Source: Synoicihabitans lomoniglobus (GTDB lineage Bacteria; Verrucomicrobiota; Verrucomicrobiia; Opitutales; Opitutaceae). From it: a stretch of 64,000 bases of DNA. This document shows positions 9,307 to 16,965 of the stretch, one piece after another (within the stretch, counting starts at the first letter, position 1; every line of letters starts with the position of its first letter). The position numbers were made by a program, and so were the translations under genes. The stretch lies in the NCBI RefSeq assembly GCF_029023725.1, contig NZ_CP119075.1:1111501-1175500 (forward strand), given 5' to 3'. The notes below the pieces were generated by a model that had not been told where the DNA came from, searched no databases, and saw only the letters and a list, made by a program, of their open reading frames with translations.

Positions 9307-10059
9307 TTAACCGCGGCGGAGTCCGAGCAGAAACTCACGGTTGCCGTCGGTGCCGACGATGGGGGAGTCCATCGTGCCAATGAGCGTCGAACCTTCGAGC
9401 TGGGTCAGGGCGAAGTCCTTCACCTCAGCCAAAACGCGCGCCTGCACCGCCTCGTCGCGGATGATACCACGACCCTTGTCGACCTCGGCTTTGCCGGCTT
9501 CAAACTGTGGTTTGACCAAGGCGATGAGGCGGCCTTGGGTCGCCACCAACGGCCACACCGCCGGCAGCACTTTGCGCAGCGAGATAAAGGACAGGTCCAT
9601 CACGACCGCGTCGTAAAGGGCACGAGGCAGGTCGTCGGCCGTGATCGAACGGGCGTTGAGTTTCTCCAGATTGGTGACGCGGTCGTCATTGCGCAATTTG
9701 GCGTGGAGCTGGGCGCGACCGACGTCGACACACACCACGTCGGCGGCACCCGCTTGCAGAGCACAGTCGCTAAAGCCGCCGGTCGAGGCGCCGACGTCGA
9801 GCACGTGAGCGCCGGTGAGATTGATCGAAAATTGCTCGAGGAAGCCTTGGAGTTTCTCGCCACCACGACTGACGAAGCGGGGCGGTTGATCCACCTCCAG
9901 CGGAAGGTCGGATGGGTAGGTCTTGCCAGGTTTGTCGAGCCGTTCAGTGCCGAGGCGCACGCGACCGGCCATAATGAGCGCCTTGGCCTGGGCGCGGGAA
10001 GTGGCGAGGCCGCGCTCCACCAGCAACTCGTCGAGACGTTGTTTAGCGGCGTTACTCAT
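9307..10059 (-). CDS. tlyA: TlyA-type 2'-O-ribose rRNA methyltransferase
   Basis: 250-aa protein with an N-terminal S4 RNA-binding domain ([19 protein letters not shown]) followed by an FtsJ-like SAM methyltransferase domain ([20 protein letters not shown], then [12 protein letters not shown] and [10 protein letters not shown]). TlyA methylates ribose 2'-OH groups in 16S and 23S rRNA in actinobacteria; the activity in this phylum is inferred. The ATG at 10059 overlaps the mutM stop by 4 bp (ATGA), so it is probably translationally coupled. A longer frame to 10185 exists but runs inside mutM and lacks S4 homology. Confidence 0.88.
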   Translation of the reverse strand: MSNAAKQRLDELLVERGLATSRAQAKALIMAGRVRLGTERLDKPGKTYPSDLPLEVDQPPRFVSRGGEKLQGFLEQFSINLTGAHVLDVGASTGGFSDCALQAGAADVVCVDVGRAQLHAKLRNDDRVTNLEKLNARSITADDLPRALYDAVVMDLSFISLRKVLPAVWPLVATQGRLIALVKPQFEAGKAEVDKGRGIIRDEAVQARVLAEVKDFALTQLEGSTLIGTMDSPIVGTDGNREFLLGLRRG

Positions 10060-10889
10060 GACGGACGCAGGATCTGGCGAACCGGAGACCAGCAGCTGGT
10101 GCGGCCACCGATTTCGGCGCGTTCGAGAGGCACGCCACTGCGCGGACAGGTGCCGCCGTCGCGCCAACGGTGGTTGAACAACCACGTGTCGGGGATGCCG
10201 ACATTGAGGTCATGGGGGAGGTAGTCACCAGCTCCGGCGATGTTTTTCATGGCGTTGCGACAGACGGTGCGAATCTCGCGATAGAGCTGGGACACCTCGG
10301 GGGGCAACAAAGACCCGGCGGGCTGCGCCGGATGAATCTGAGCGCGCCAGAGAATTTCGTCGGCCATCCAATTGCCGATGCCGGGGAATCGTTCCTGCAT
10401 GAGCAGCACAGCTTTGATCGGCGCGCGGGCACGTCGACGCAGGAAATCGCTCAAGGCGGTTTTGGTGAACGCGGCGGAAGTCAGTGCCGGGGCGATTTTC
10501 GTCCACCAATCCGGGGCTTCCGGTCCGGCGTGAAATCGCACGCCGCCGAACATGCGCGGGTCGGTGAAAACGAGGGCGTGTTTCGTGGTGTCGAGAATCA
10601 GATGATCGTGCTTGTCGGCGCGGTGGCCGGGCGGGGCGGCGGTGAGTTGCCCCGTCATTCCAAGGTGCACGCCCAGCCAGGACCCGTTGTCGAAACGAAA
10701 AACCATCTGCTTCGCGGCTGCCGTCGAATCCACCAGAGTTGCTCCGGTCAAAGCGCGACGAATCGTAGTGGCCGGGGCTTCGCGGAAGATCTTCTTGGCC
10801 GCATGAGCGCGCACCCGTGTCACCGCCTGGCCGACGGCGGCGAGGTGCCAGCGTTTGCGGTAAAAATCGACTTCGGCGAGTTCGGGCAT
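10056..10889 (-). CDS. mutM: Formamidopyrimidine-DNA glycosylase family protein (degenerate zinc finger)
   Basis: 277-aa Fpg/Nei-family base-excision glycosylase. The catalytic N-terminus reads [12 protein letters not shown]: Pro2 and Glu3, needed for the nucleophile and acid, are kept. Other family blocks are [10 protein letters not shown] and [16 protein letters not shown] (helix-two-turn-helix). The C-terminal zinc finger normally has two CxxC pairs. Here only the first cysteine of each pair remains (Cys248, Cys266); the partners are Ser251 and Pro269. This looks like a zinc-less variant of the kind known from plant Fpg and NEIL1, though that parallel is inference. First gene of the mutM-tlyA-nadK group, divergent from corA across 87 bp. 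Confidence 0.85.
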   Translation of the reverse strand: MPELAEVDFYRKRWHLAAVGQAVTRVRAHAAKKIFREAPATTIRRALTGATLVDSTAAAKQMVFRFDNGSWLGVHLGMTGQLTAAPPGHRADKHDHLILDTTKHALVFTDPRMFGGVRFHAGPEAPDWWTKIAPALTSAAFTKTALSDFLRRRARAPIKAVLLMQERFPGIGNWMADEILWRAQIHPAQPAGSLLPPEVSQLYREIRTVCRNAMKNIAGAGDYLPHDLNVGIPDTWLFNHRWRDGGTCPRSGVPLERAEIGGRTSCWSPVRQILRPS

Positions 10890-10976
10890 GGAAGGTCAGG
10901 CCAACTCACCGCACCTCGATGCACAAGCCTGACCGGCGGTGAATTGATCTAGGCAACGCCCGGGAATTACGTTTCG

Positions 10977-12155
10977 ATGAGAGCTGTGCCCCGCGATACT
11001 CCTCCCAAGCTAATCAATCCGCTCAAAGGTGTCAGTCAGCTCGGCCGCTGGTTGATGTCCAACATTACCAGCCCCAACCCGTTCGCCAGCGCCGGCACGT
11101 CCATGGCCGCACCGGGAGCGTCTCCGGGGATCGAATCCATGGCGGACCTCGACACCCCGCCGCCGCCGGACGTCGTGCGCGTGTATTGGTGTGACTTCAG
11201 TGAGGAGCGGATCGAGTGGCACGAAGGCACGACGGACGAGTTTCACGTCAGCAAACGACCGGATTGGGCCAAGCATCGCTGGATCAATGTCGATGGACTG
11301 CATCCGTATTCGGTTAATCAGATGCGCAAGAAGTATCACTTCCACACGCTCGCGGCGGAGGATGTGTTGCGCACCTCCCAGCGGCCCAAAGTGGAGGCGT
11401 TTGAACATTACCTGTTTGTGGTCGTGCGCATGATGCGGCTGGAGGAGACCAATTTGAAGCAGGAGCAGGTCAGCATGTTTCTCTTCGATAAAACGATCAT
11501 CACGTTTCAGGAGATTCCCGGTGACGTGTGGGGATCGATTCGCGCGCGCTTGAATCGGGGCGGCGCGCGGCTGCGCACTTTCGATATATCCTACCTGTTT
11601 TACGCCCTGCTCGACGCGGTGGTGGATCACTTCTTCCCGATCATGGAGACCTACGGTCACCGCTTGGAAGAGCTGGAGGAAGCCGTCATGGATGATCCGG
11701 GGCCGTCGGTGCAGCGCGCCATTCACGACGTGAAGCGCGAGCTGTCGGTGCTGCGGCGCGTGCTGTGGCCGCTGCGGGAAGTGGCGAACGAACTGCAACG
11801 TTCGGAAAATGTCCTGATCGATCCCGAGGTGCGCACCTTTCTGCGGGATGTTTACGACCACGCCCTGCAAATCATCGAAATCGTGGAAATGCACCGGGAG
11901 CAGGCGGCCGGGTTGAACGACCTCTACATGTCGGCGGTATCGAACCGCATGAACGAAATCATGAAGGTGCTCACCATCATGGCGTCGTTTTTCATCCCGA
12001 TCACGTTCGTGGCGGGCGTTTACGGTATGAATTTCGAGCACATTCCCGAACTCGGCTGGCACTACAGTTACTACGTCTTCTGGGGCGTGTGTGTCTCGAT
12101 CGTGGCGTCCCTCGGCGTCTATTTCATCCGTCGCGGTTGGATCGGGAAGAAGTAG
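10977..12155 (+). CDS. corA: CorA-type magnesium/divalent cation transporter
   Basis: 392-aa inner-membrane channel. A long cytoplasmic N-terminal domain (about 330 residues) rich in acidic helices is followed by two C-terminal membrane segments. The signature YGMNF falls at residues 349-353, at the end of the first membrane helix, and the second helix (SYYVFWGVCVSIVASLGVYF) is followed by the usual basic tail RRGWIGKK. The N-terminus carries an extra 50 or so residues of low complexity before the conserved region starting VRVYWCDFSEE. A shorter start at the Met in GRWLMSNIT (about 11055) is possible. The last 120 bp are part of a tandem duplication (see 12033-12606). Confidence 0.92.
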   Translation: MRAVPRDTPPKLINPLKGVSQLGRWLMSNITSPNPFASAGTSMAAPGASPGIESMADLDTPPPPDVVRVYWCDFSEERIEWHEGTTDEFHVSKRPDWAKHRWINVDGLHPYSVNQMRKKYHFHTLAAEDVLRTSQRPKVEAFEHYLFVVVRMMRLEETNLKQEQVSMFLFDKTIITFQEIPGDVWGSIRARLNRGGARLRTFDISYLFYALLDAVVDHFFPIMETYGHRLEELEEAVMDDPGPSVQRAIHDVKRELSVLRRVLWPLREVANELQRSENVLIDPEVRTFLRDVYDHALQIIEIVEMHREQAAGLNDLYMSAVSNRMNEIMKVLTIMASFFIPITFVAGVYGMNFEHIPELGWHYSYYVFWGVCVSIVASLGVYFIRRGWIGKK

Positions 12156-12211
12156 GGCGGCACGAGGTGCGCGACCACCGGAGGGGCGGGGAATTGCGAC
12201 GACGCAGGATA

Positions 12212-12270
12212 ATCGCGCGCGAGCACGCTCCTACATCGGAATCATGGGTAGGAGCGTGCTCGCGCGCGAT
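12212..12270. repeat. REP-like hairpin, copy 1
   Basis: Perfect 23-bp inverted repeat: left arm 12212-12234 and right arm 12248-12270, the latter GTAGGAGCGTGCTCGCGC followed by GCGAT, with a 13-base loop. The GTAGGAGCG head and alternating CG tail resemble REP/REPIN elements known from pseudomonads. No RAYT transposase gene is seen in this window. Confidence 0.75.
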
Positions 12271-12319
12271 CCGCGTTGCCTCTAATCCAGCCTCTCAGGT
12301 TCTGGAAATCGGCGACCAT

Positions 12320-12499
12320 GTTGCGCACCTACCCGAGCTCAGTTGGCATAACAGTTACTACGTTTGCTGGGACGTAGGTGTATCCATCGTGGGCTCACTG
12401 GGGATCTATTTCATCCGTCGCGGTTGGATCGGGAAGAAGGAGGGCAGTGCGAGGTGCGCGACCACCGGAGGGGCGGGGAATTGCGACGAGGCAGGATAA
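12320..12499 (+). pseudogene. corA 3'-end fragment in the second repeat unit
   Basis: In frame from about 12326 the sequence encodes HLPELSWHNSYYVCWDVGVS and continues to FIRRGWIGKK, matching the last 40 residues of CorA. It has no start codon of its own and no GMN motif. The CorA stop is changed to GAG, so the frame runs on into spacer DNA and ends at 12497-12499. The many synonymous differences from the intact corA suggest that this piece came from, or long evolved as, a coding paralog before becoming a fragment. Confidence 0.7.
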
Positions 12500-12558
12500 T
12501 CGCGCGCGAGCGCGCTCCTACATCGGACTCGTGGGTAGGAGCGCGCATCGCGCGCGAT
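12499..12558. repeat. REP-like hairpin, copy 2
   Basis: Second copy of the element at 12212-12270: left arm 12499-12521, right arm 12535-12558 (GTAGGAGCGCGCATCGCGCG then CGAT). One extra base and a few changes relative to copy 1 occur on both arms in a mostly pairing-compatible way. Confidence 0.7.
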
Positions 12559-12603
12559 CCGCGTTGCCTCTGAGCCGGCCGCGTTGGCTCTGGAATTCGG
12601 CGA

Positions 12604-13728
12604 CTACAATTCCCAGACGTAGCTGTGCTTGGAGAGCGCCTTCGGTTTGGCGGCGGTGACTTGCACGACGTCTTCAATGCGGCAGCCACCGAGGCCCGGA
12701 TAATACAGGCCGGGCTCGACCGTGACGACCGTGCCTTTGCGCAATTTGCGGTGCACGGAGCCAAGGCGCGGGGCTTCGTGGATTTCCAGCCCGAGGCCGT
12801 GTCCGGTGCCGTGGAAAAATCCCACCGCGCCGGTCGGCGTGCGCTTGGTTTCGTAACCCAACTCATCGAAGACGCGGTTGGACTCGGCGTGCACGGCATC
12901 GGCGAACACCCCGGCTTTGACTTTGGCCAACGCCGCCTTTTGCGCCTTGGCCACCGCATCGACGAGGTCGCGCTGCACGTCGTTGGCGGTGCCCCGCAGG
13001 TAGGTGCGCGTCATGTCGCCCCAGTAGCCGGTTTTGAACATGCGGGGGAAAATATCGATGATGATGAGGTCGTGCGGACGCAGCGGGCCGCTGCCGCGAC
13101 AATGCGGATCACACCCTTGATCACCTCCGGCCACGATGGTGTCGGCCGGGAAACCACCCGCGGCAATACAGGCGGTTTGAATCGCGGTGCGCACCCGTTC
13201 GCTGGTGAGCGTCTTGCCGTCGAGCACGAGGCGACGTCCTTTAATTTCGGCGGCGCGGAGCATGGTCTCTGCGGCGGTAAAGCCGGCGGACGCGCAGCGG
13301 TTGCCCTCGCGAATGGCTTTGGCTTCGGCGTCGGTCTTGATTTCGCGGCCCGGGAAAACCGCCCCGTCAATGACTTGAATGTCGAAGTCGCGTTCAACGA
13401 GTTTGACCAGCAGATGGGAGGGAAACGTTTCCGGCACTTCAAAGCCGGTAATTTTCAACTTCTTGGCGAGCACCGCGATGTGATCAACCGGGGCGGGGGA
13501 CGCGATCCCGGCGGCTTGGGCGGCGGCCGTGAGTTCCTCCAGGGGAATGATCTGGTCGAAGGTCGACTCCTTGAGAGCGCGGCCAAATTCGAGCGCGTTG
13601 AGCACGCCGATGCGTTTGCGACCCACTTGCAACGCGATGAAGGCGTCGTGAACCTCGAATCCGCAGAAATAGCGGAGATCGAGATTGCGGGAGGTGTCGT
13701 CGAAGAAGAGAAGGGCGGACTTGGGCAC
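12604..13728 (-). CDS. M24 family metallopeptidase (Xaa-Pro aminopeptidase-like)
   Basis: 374-aa cytoplasmic 'pita-bread' peptidase, probably an Xaa-Pro dipeptidase or aminopeptidase. The five metal ligands are all present: two Asp in LIIIDIFPR and WGDMTRTYLRG, His in GTGHGLGLEIHE, Glu in VTVEPGLYYPG and Glu in CRIEDVVQV. The N-terminal creatinase-like domain covers about residues 1-140. The start is GTG at 13728; no ATG is in frame nearby. Its start lies only 21 bp from the start of the divergent DUF192 gene. The stop codon abuts the corA-tail duplication. Confidence 0.85.
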   Translation of the reverse strand: MPKSALLFFDDTSRNLDLRYFCGFEVHDAFIALQVGRKRIGVLNALEFGRALKESTFDQIIPLEELTAAAQAAGIASPAPVDHIAVLAKKLKITGFEVPETFPSHLLVKLVERDFDIQVIDGAVFPGREIKTDAEAKAIREGNRCASAGFTAAETMLRAAEIKGRRLVLDGKTLTSERVRTAIQTACIAAGGFPADTIVAGGDQGCDPHCRGSGPLRPHDLIIIDIFPRMFKTGYWGDMTRTYLRGTANDVQRDLVDAVAKAQKAALAKVKAGVFADAVHAESNRVFDELGYETKRTPTGAVGFFHGTGHGLGLEIHEAPRLGSVHRKLRKGTVVTVEPGLYYPGLGGCRIEDVVQVTAAKPKALSKHSYVWEL

Positions 13729-13749
13729 GGCTATGGTGATTGAGTTTAA

Positions 13750-14316
13750 ATGAAGAACCGATTAGCCACCGCCTTGATGAAAAACGCAAATCCGGTTTCG
13801 CGGTATGGGGGCAAGGTGGCGTTGGTGGTGGGTTGTCTGTTCCTGGTCGCCTGCGGGCGTCCGGAGACGGACACGACGGCCGAGCCCAAAACGGTGCACC
13901 ATTGGTTTTCGATCAAAGTGGGGGACCAACCGGTGGAGATGCAGTTGGCGTTGCGCCGGGCGGAAATGGAAAAAGGGCTCATGGGTCGGCGCGATCTGAA
14001 GCCGGGGCAGGGCATGTTTTTTGCCTACCGTGATCCTCAAGTATTGAGTTTTTGGATGCGGAACACACCGACCGCACTCGATATCGGTTACTTTTCCGGC
14101 GACGGCGTTTTGCGGGAAATCTATCCGTTGCATCCGTTCGACGAGCGGGCGGTGAGCTCGCGACGCGAGGACCTGCAATACGCGCTCGAAGTGCCGCAAG
14201 GATGGTTGGCGAGCGCCGGGATCACGATCGGTGATCGGATCGACCTCGAAGCGCTGAAGGCGGCGATGCGCGAGCGCGGCTTCGACTACCGCCGCTACCA
14301 GGGCATGGAGGAATAG
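13750..14316 (+). CDS. DUF192 family lipoprotein
   Basis: 188-aa protein with a hydrophobic leader ending in a lipobox (VVGCLFLVACG, Cys35), so probably anchored to a membrane in the periplasm. The rest is one DUF192 domain: MEKGLMGRRDLKPGQGMFF, FWMRNTPTALDIGYF, then PLHPFDE. The biochemical role of DUF192 proteins is not established. An alternative start at 13777 would shorten the leader and still leave the lipobox. Divergent from the M24 peptidase with a 21-bp gap. Confidence 0.85.
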   Translation: MKNRLATALMKNANPVSRYGGKVALVVGCLFLVACGRPETDTTAEPKTVHHWFSIKVGDQPVEMQLALRRAEMEKGLMGRRDLKPGQGMFFAYRDPQVLSFWMRNTPTALDIGYFSGDGVLREIYPLHPFDERAVSSRREDLQYALEVPQGWLASAGITIGDRIDLEALKAAMRERGFDYRRYQGMEE

Positions 14317-14342
14317 GGTGCGGCGGAGCGGGTCGAGTGGGC

Positions 14343-15536
14343 TCAGACGGTGCGCACGCGCAATGCCCGATACAGCACGGCGAGTTCGCGCGGATCGCCG
14401 CCTTCCGGGCGAAATCCGTGCGCATACAGAATCTCGATACGCTGCGGTCCCTCGGTCGGGGGCAGATCAATGCTGAGCGCGTGCGGATCGTTGAGCCGGG
14501 TCAGCGTGAGGTGGGCAATCTTGGCGCCGTTGAGTTGCACGACTACGGTTTGTTCGCCTCGGGAAATTTGCAGGACGGCCTCGAAACGATGGGACGCCTG
14601 CCGCGTGGTGGTGAACTCCAGCGTGGTGTGCGGGCTGAGTCCCCAGCGCACGGCCGGAAGCATCGATTCGGGGTAGGGACCTTCGAGGTCGCCGAGGCCA
14701 CCGACAACCGTGGCCACGGAATCGCCGAAACCATCGGCGATTCCCGCGGCGGCGTCGGTCGGCCAGGGTTGCTGGGTGAGCGCGTCGATCAGCAGGGCAT
14801 CCCACTCCGCGCAGGCGGTGAAGTAAGCCGGTGCGACCAAGCGTTGCACGTAGTCGAGCACGCGGTGGTTGAGGACATGATATTTCTGCCCGGGCTTGGG
14901 GCCGTGAAAGTGGAGGATGGCGGCGTCGGCCTGGTCGCCCCAATAGGGTTTCCAATTGAGTTCCAGCGGCAGGGGATCGGTGCGCCCGCGGAAGTGGCGT
15001 TGCAGCGCGGCTTGATCGTAGGGCGGCGCGATGGCTTCGGCGAGATGCGCGCGGATCGTGGTCTGGAGTGCGGGGTGTTCGGCCGCGAGACCGGCGACAT
15101 TGATCCACATGACCCCGCTGTTGAAACGATCGAAATCCGTCCGGTCGGACTCCGGCGCGGCGGCGAAGAACTTAGGTTCCAATGGGCGCAGCAGCGGCGC
15201 CGGGTCGCGGCGAAACACCACGTCGCAGTCGGTGTAGAGCACGTAGGTGTCGTCCCAACCCTGTTCCTGGCAAATGGCAGGGATTTCGAGACGGAGATAG
15301 GCGCCGCGAGGGATGGGGCCGAGTTCCGTGACCCATTGATACAAAAACGTGCGTCGGCGGATGATGCGCACGCCGGTGGCCTCGAGCCAGGCGGTGAGCT
15401 GGTTGTCGTTGCCGTCGTAGAGGCAGACCGGCTGCAGACTCGTGCGGGTGCGGGCGGAGTGCACCGCCACCTGCACGAGGTTGGCGTAGTCCCAGAAGCT
15501 GGCCGAAGCCTCGTTGAGGGCGAAGAACCAGCGCAT
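14343..15536 (-). CDS. GT8-like glycosyltransferase
   Basis: 397-aa protein with a GT-A fold. The DxD metal motif appears as YTDCDVVF (Asp103, Asp105), and RFNSGVMWINV is the typical GT8 acceptor-side block. Upstream segments (AYLRLEIPAICQEQGWDDTYVL) fit families 8 and related galactosyl/glucosyl transferases. Residues about 285-397 form a separate beta-rich tail without a motif I recognise. It is likely to be involved in surface glycan or LPS decoration, but the donor and acceptor cannot be read from the sequence. Convergent with the DUF192 gene (26 bp apart), with no other glycan genes adjacent. Confidence 0.7.
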   Translation of the reverse strand: MRWFFALNEASASFWDYANLVQVAVHSARTRTSLQPVCLYDGNDNQLTAWLEATGVRIIRRRTFLYQWVTELGPIPRGAYLRLEIPAICQEQGWDDTYVLYTDCDVVFRRDPAPLLRPLEPKFFAAAPESDRTDFDRFNSGVMWINVAGLAAEHPALQTTIRAHLAEAIAPPYDQAALQRHFRGRTDPLPLELNWKPYWGDQADAAILHFHGPKPGQKYHVLNHRVLDYVQRLVAPAYFTACAEWDALLIDALTQQPWPTDAAAGIADGFGDSVATVVGGLGDLEGPYPESMLPAVRWGLSPHTTLEFTTTRQASHRFEAVLQISRGEQTVVVQLNGAKIAHLTLTRLNDPHALSIDLPPTEGPQRIEILYAHGFRPEGGDPRELAVLYRALRVRTV

Positions 15537-15592
15537 GATATTTCGGAAAAGCTGGACCGCTGAAAACTAGAACACGGCAGTCGCGGGTGGAC

Positions 15593-16063
15593 TCAGGTGC
15601 GGTTCCAGCTGGCGTCTTTTTCGGTCTTTTCCGTAGGGATCTTGTTGTTGGTGCGCAAAATCAGGACGGGCTCCTTGGTTTTCACCCAGAGGCCGGCTTC
15701 CTTGAAGTGCTTGGCGGCGACGTTTTCGATCGCTTCGCCCATGCTCGTGGCCGGCAGGAGCTGACCCCGTTTGGTGGCGTTGAAATCGTAGGCGGCACGG
15801 TGGATGCGCTCCTGGGTGGAGGCCGGACTTTCGCCCTCGGGAATCTGCACGACCCAGCCCACGAAATCTTCGCCTTCGGGGAGCTTGCCCTCGGGGTCGG
15901 ACACGAGAATGCACCACTGCTTTTTAATGGGCGGTGGCTTCTCTTCGCCGGCTTCTTGTTCGAGCACGGCGTTGATTTCAGAGACGATCTGGTTGAGGAG
16001 CTTGGGGTCGACCTCGTTCCGTTTGAGGATCTCGGCGACATGGTTTACATCAATTTTCGGCAT
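15593..16063 (-). CDS. Hypothetical protein (156 aa)
   Basis: No family recognised. A short helical N-terminus (NHVAEILKRNEVDPKLLNQI) is followed by a compact alpha/beta region with QWCILVSDPEG, GWVVQIPEGES and AYDFNATKRGQLLP, and a basic tail. It has no signal peptide or membrane segment. Codon use and G+C resemble the neighbours, so it is probably a genuine lineage-restricted gene. The ATG at 16063 is 37 bp from the start of the divergent Nudix gene. Confidence 0.6.
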   Translation of the reverse strand: MPKIDVNHVAEILKRNEVDPKLLNQIVSEINAVLEQEAGEEKPPPIKKQWCILVSDPEGKLPEGEDFVGWVVQIPEGESPASTQERIHRAAYDFNATKRGQLLPATSMGEAIENVAAKHFKEAGLWVKTKEPVLILRTNNKIPTEKTEKDASWNRT

Positions 16064-16100
16064 GGCAGTGGGGATGTCTTTGGCTCAGACAGGGCCATAC

Positions 16101-16652
16101 ATGAGTTCGGATGTAAAGGCCCAGCGTGACGATGAAATCTTTGATGTGGTGGATGAGAACGATCAAGTGATCGGGCAGGCCACCCGGGCCGAAGTCCATC
16201 GGCGCAAGCTCTGGCATCGAGCCATCCATGTGTGGGTGTTCAATGCCGCGGGCCGGATTTTTTTGCAGAAACGCTCCCTGCTCAAGGACATGGCGCCGGG
16301 GTGCTGGGACTCGTCCTGCTCGGGTCACCTCGACTCCGGCGAGGACTACGCCACGGCCGCCGTGCGGGAGTTGGGCGAGGAAATCGGGCTGTTTCTGGCC
16401 GAAGCGCCGGAGCGGTTGTTTACCGAAAAAGCGATCGCGGCCACCGGCTGGGAGTTCGTATCGGTCTTCCAGCTCAAGCACGAGGGACCGTTTGAACTGC
16501 ATCCGGCCGAGATCGACGAGGGACGCTGGTTCAACGTCGAGGAAGTGGATGCCATGATCGAGAGCGATCCGGCGTCGATGGCGCCGGCATTTCAGCACCT
16601 GTGGAACCGGCGGGCGACCACGGGCTCGAAGAGTTTGTCACCTAATAGGTGA
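16101..16652 (+). CDS. Nudix hydrolase (YfcD-like)
   Basis: 183-aa protein. The Nudix box Gx5Ex7REuxEExGu is perfect at residues 75-97 (GHLDSGEDY...REL...EEIGL). The N-terminal part (EIFDVVDENDQVIGQATRAE, then HRAIHVWVFN) matches the YfcD/IPP-isomerase-like subgroup that hydrolyses nucleoside-diphosphate compounds; the substrate here is unknown. The ATG at 16101 is chosen because conservation starts there; upstream in-frame codons fall within the divergent gene. The last residues (SLSPNR) and the stop are encoded by a dispersed palindrome (16633-16657). Confidence 0.85.
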   Translation: MSSDVKAQRDDEIFDVVDENDQVIGQATRAEVHRRKLWHRAIHVWVFNAAGRIFLQKRSLLKDMAPGCWDSSCSGHLDSGEDYATAAVRELGEEIGLFLAEAPERLFTEKAIAATGWEFVSVFQLKHEGPFELHPAEIDEGRWFNVEEVDAMIESDPASMAPAFQHLWNRRATTGSKSLSPNR

Positions 16653-16657
16653 CAAAC
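16633..16657. repeat. Dispersed palindrome, family B (GTTTGTCACCTA...)
   Basis: Perfect 25-bp palindrome with a single central base: arms GTTTGTCACCTA and TAGGTGACAAAC. It covers the last codons and stop of the Nudix gene. A 21-bp copy with the same core is inside the helicase gene at 49958-49978. Confidence 0.75.
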
Positions 16658-16704
16658 GGGTCGAGGCTTCGCGGTATCGGGAAGCCGGAACGGGGGGGGG
16701 CGGA

Positions 16705-16965
16705 TTACAGGCGTTTGCTGCGTTCGCGGGCGACGATGGATTCGATTTCGGCCATCTGTTTGGGCGAGATCAGACGGCGGGGGACGCGTTTTTCGGCGTC
16801 GGACAGCAGGCGGTCCCAATCGTCATCACTGGGCGTGTGGGGTTGCCATTGGGTGTGGTGACCTTGGTGACGGGTGAAGGTCAGGACGCTGCCATGGATC
16901 TTGGCTTTGACCTTGTATTTGCCCTCTTCGGGATCGCGATTCCACCAGTTGAATTCGTTGGTCAT
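16705..16965 (-). CDS. Small hypothetical protein (86 aa)
   Basis: Short protein, rich in Trp and charged residues (NEFNWWNRDPEEGKYKVKAK at the start, LISPKQMAEIESIVARERSK at the end). No family recognised. Its ATG overlaps the stop of the upstream metallophosphoesterase gene by 4 bp, so the two are very likely cotranscribed and translationally coupled, which supports it as real. A run of nine G lies just past its stop (16692-16700). Confidence 0.65.
   Translation of the reverse strand: MTNEFNWWNRDPEEGKYKVKAKIHGSVLTFTRHQGHHTQWQPHTPSDDDWDRLLSDAEKRVPRRLISPKQMAEIESIVARERSKRL

Larger units (their letters stand above)
12033..12606. repeat. 287-bp tandem duplication of the corA tail and adjoining DNA
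   Basis: Bases 12033-12319 and 12320-12606 align end to end with a constant offset of 287 bp. Each unit holds a corA 3' end, about 60 bp of spacer, a REP-like hairpin and a tail ending at the stop codon of the convergent M24 peptidase. By hand count, the corA-coding part differs at about 20 of 81 positions, mostly at third codon positions. The remaining roughly 165 bp differ at only about ten sites, including the corA stop TAG becoming GAG. This fills the 448-bp space between corA and the peptidase. Confidence 0.85.

Noticed and set aside
8839..10224. 461-codon plus-strand frame opposite nadK and tlyA
   Set aside because: It crosses the boundaries of three well-supported genes and has no family features.
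15804..16100. Upstream extension of the Nudix frame
   Set aside because: It is antisense to the 156-aa gene and lacks conservation; Nudix similarity begins at the Met encoded at 16101.
16692..16700. Run of nine G, possible frameshift or phase-variation site
   Set aside because: It lies just beyond the stop of the 86-aa gene, so a slip would not alter any protein.
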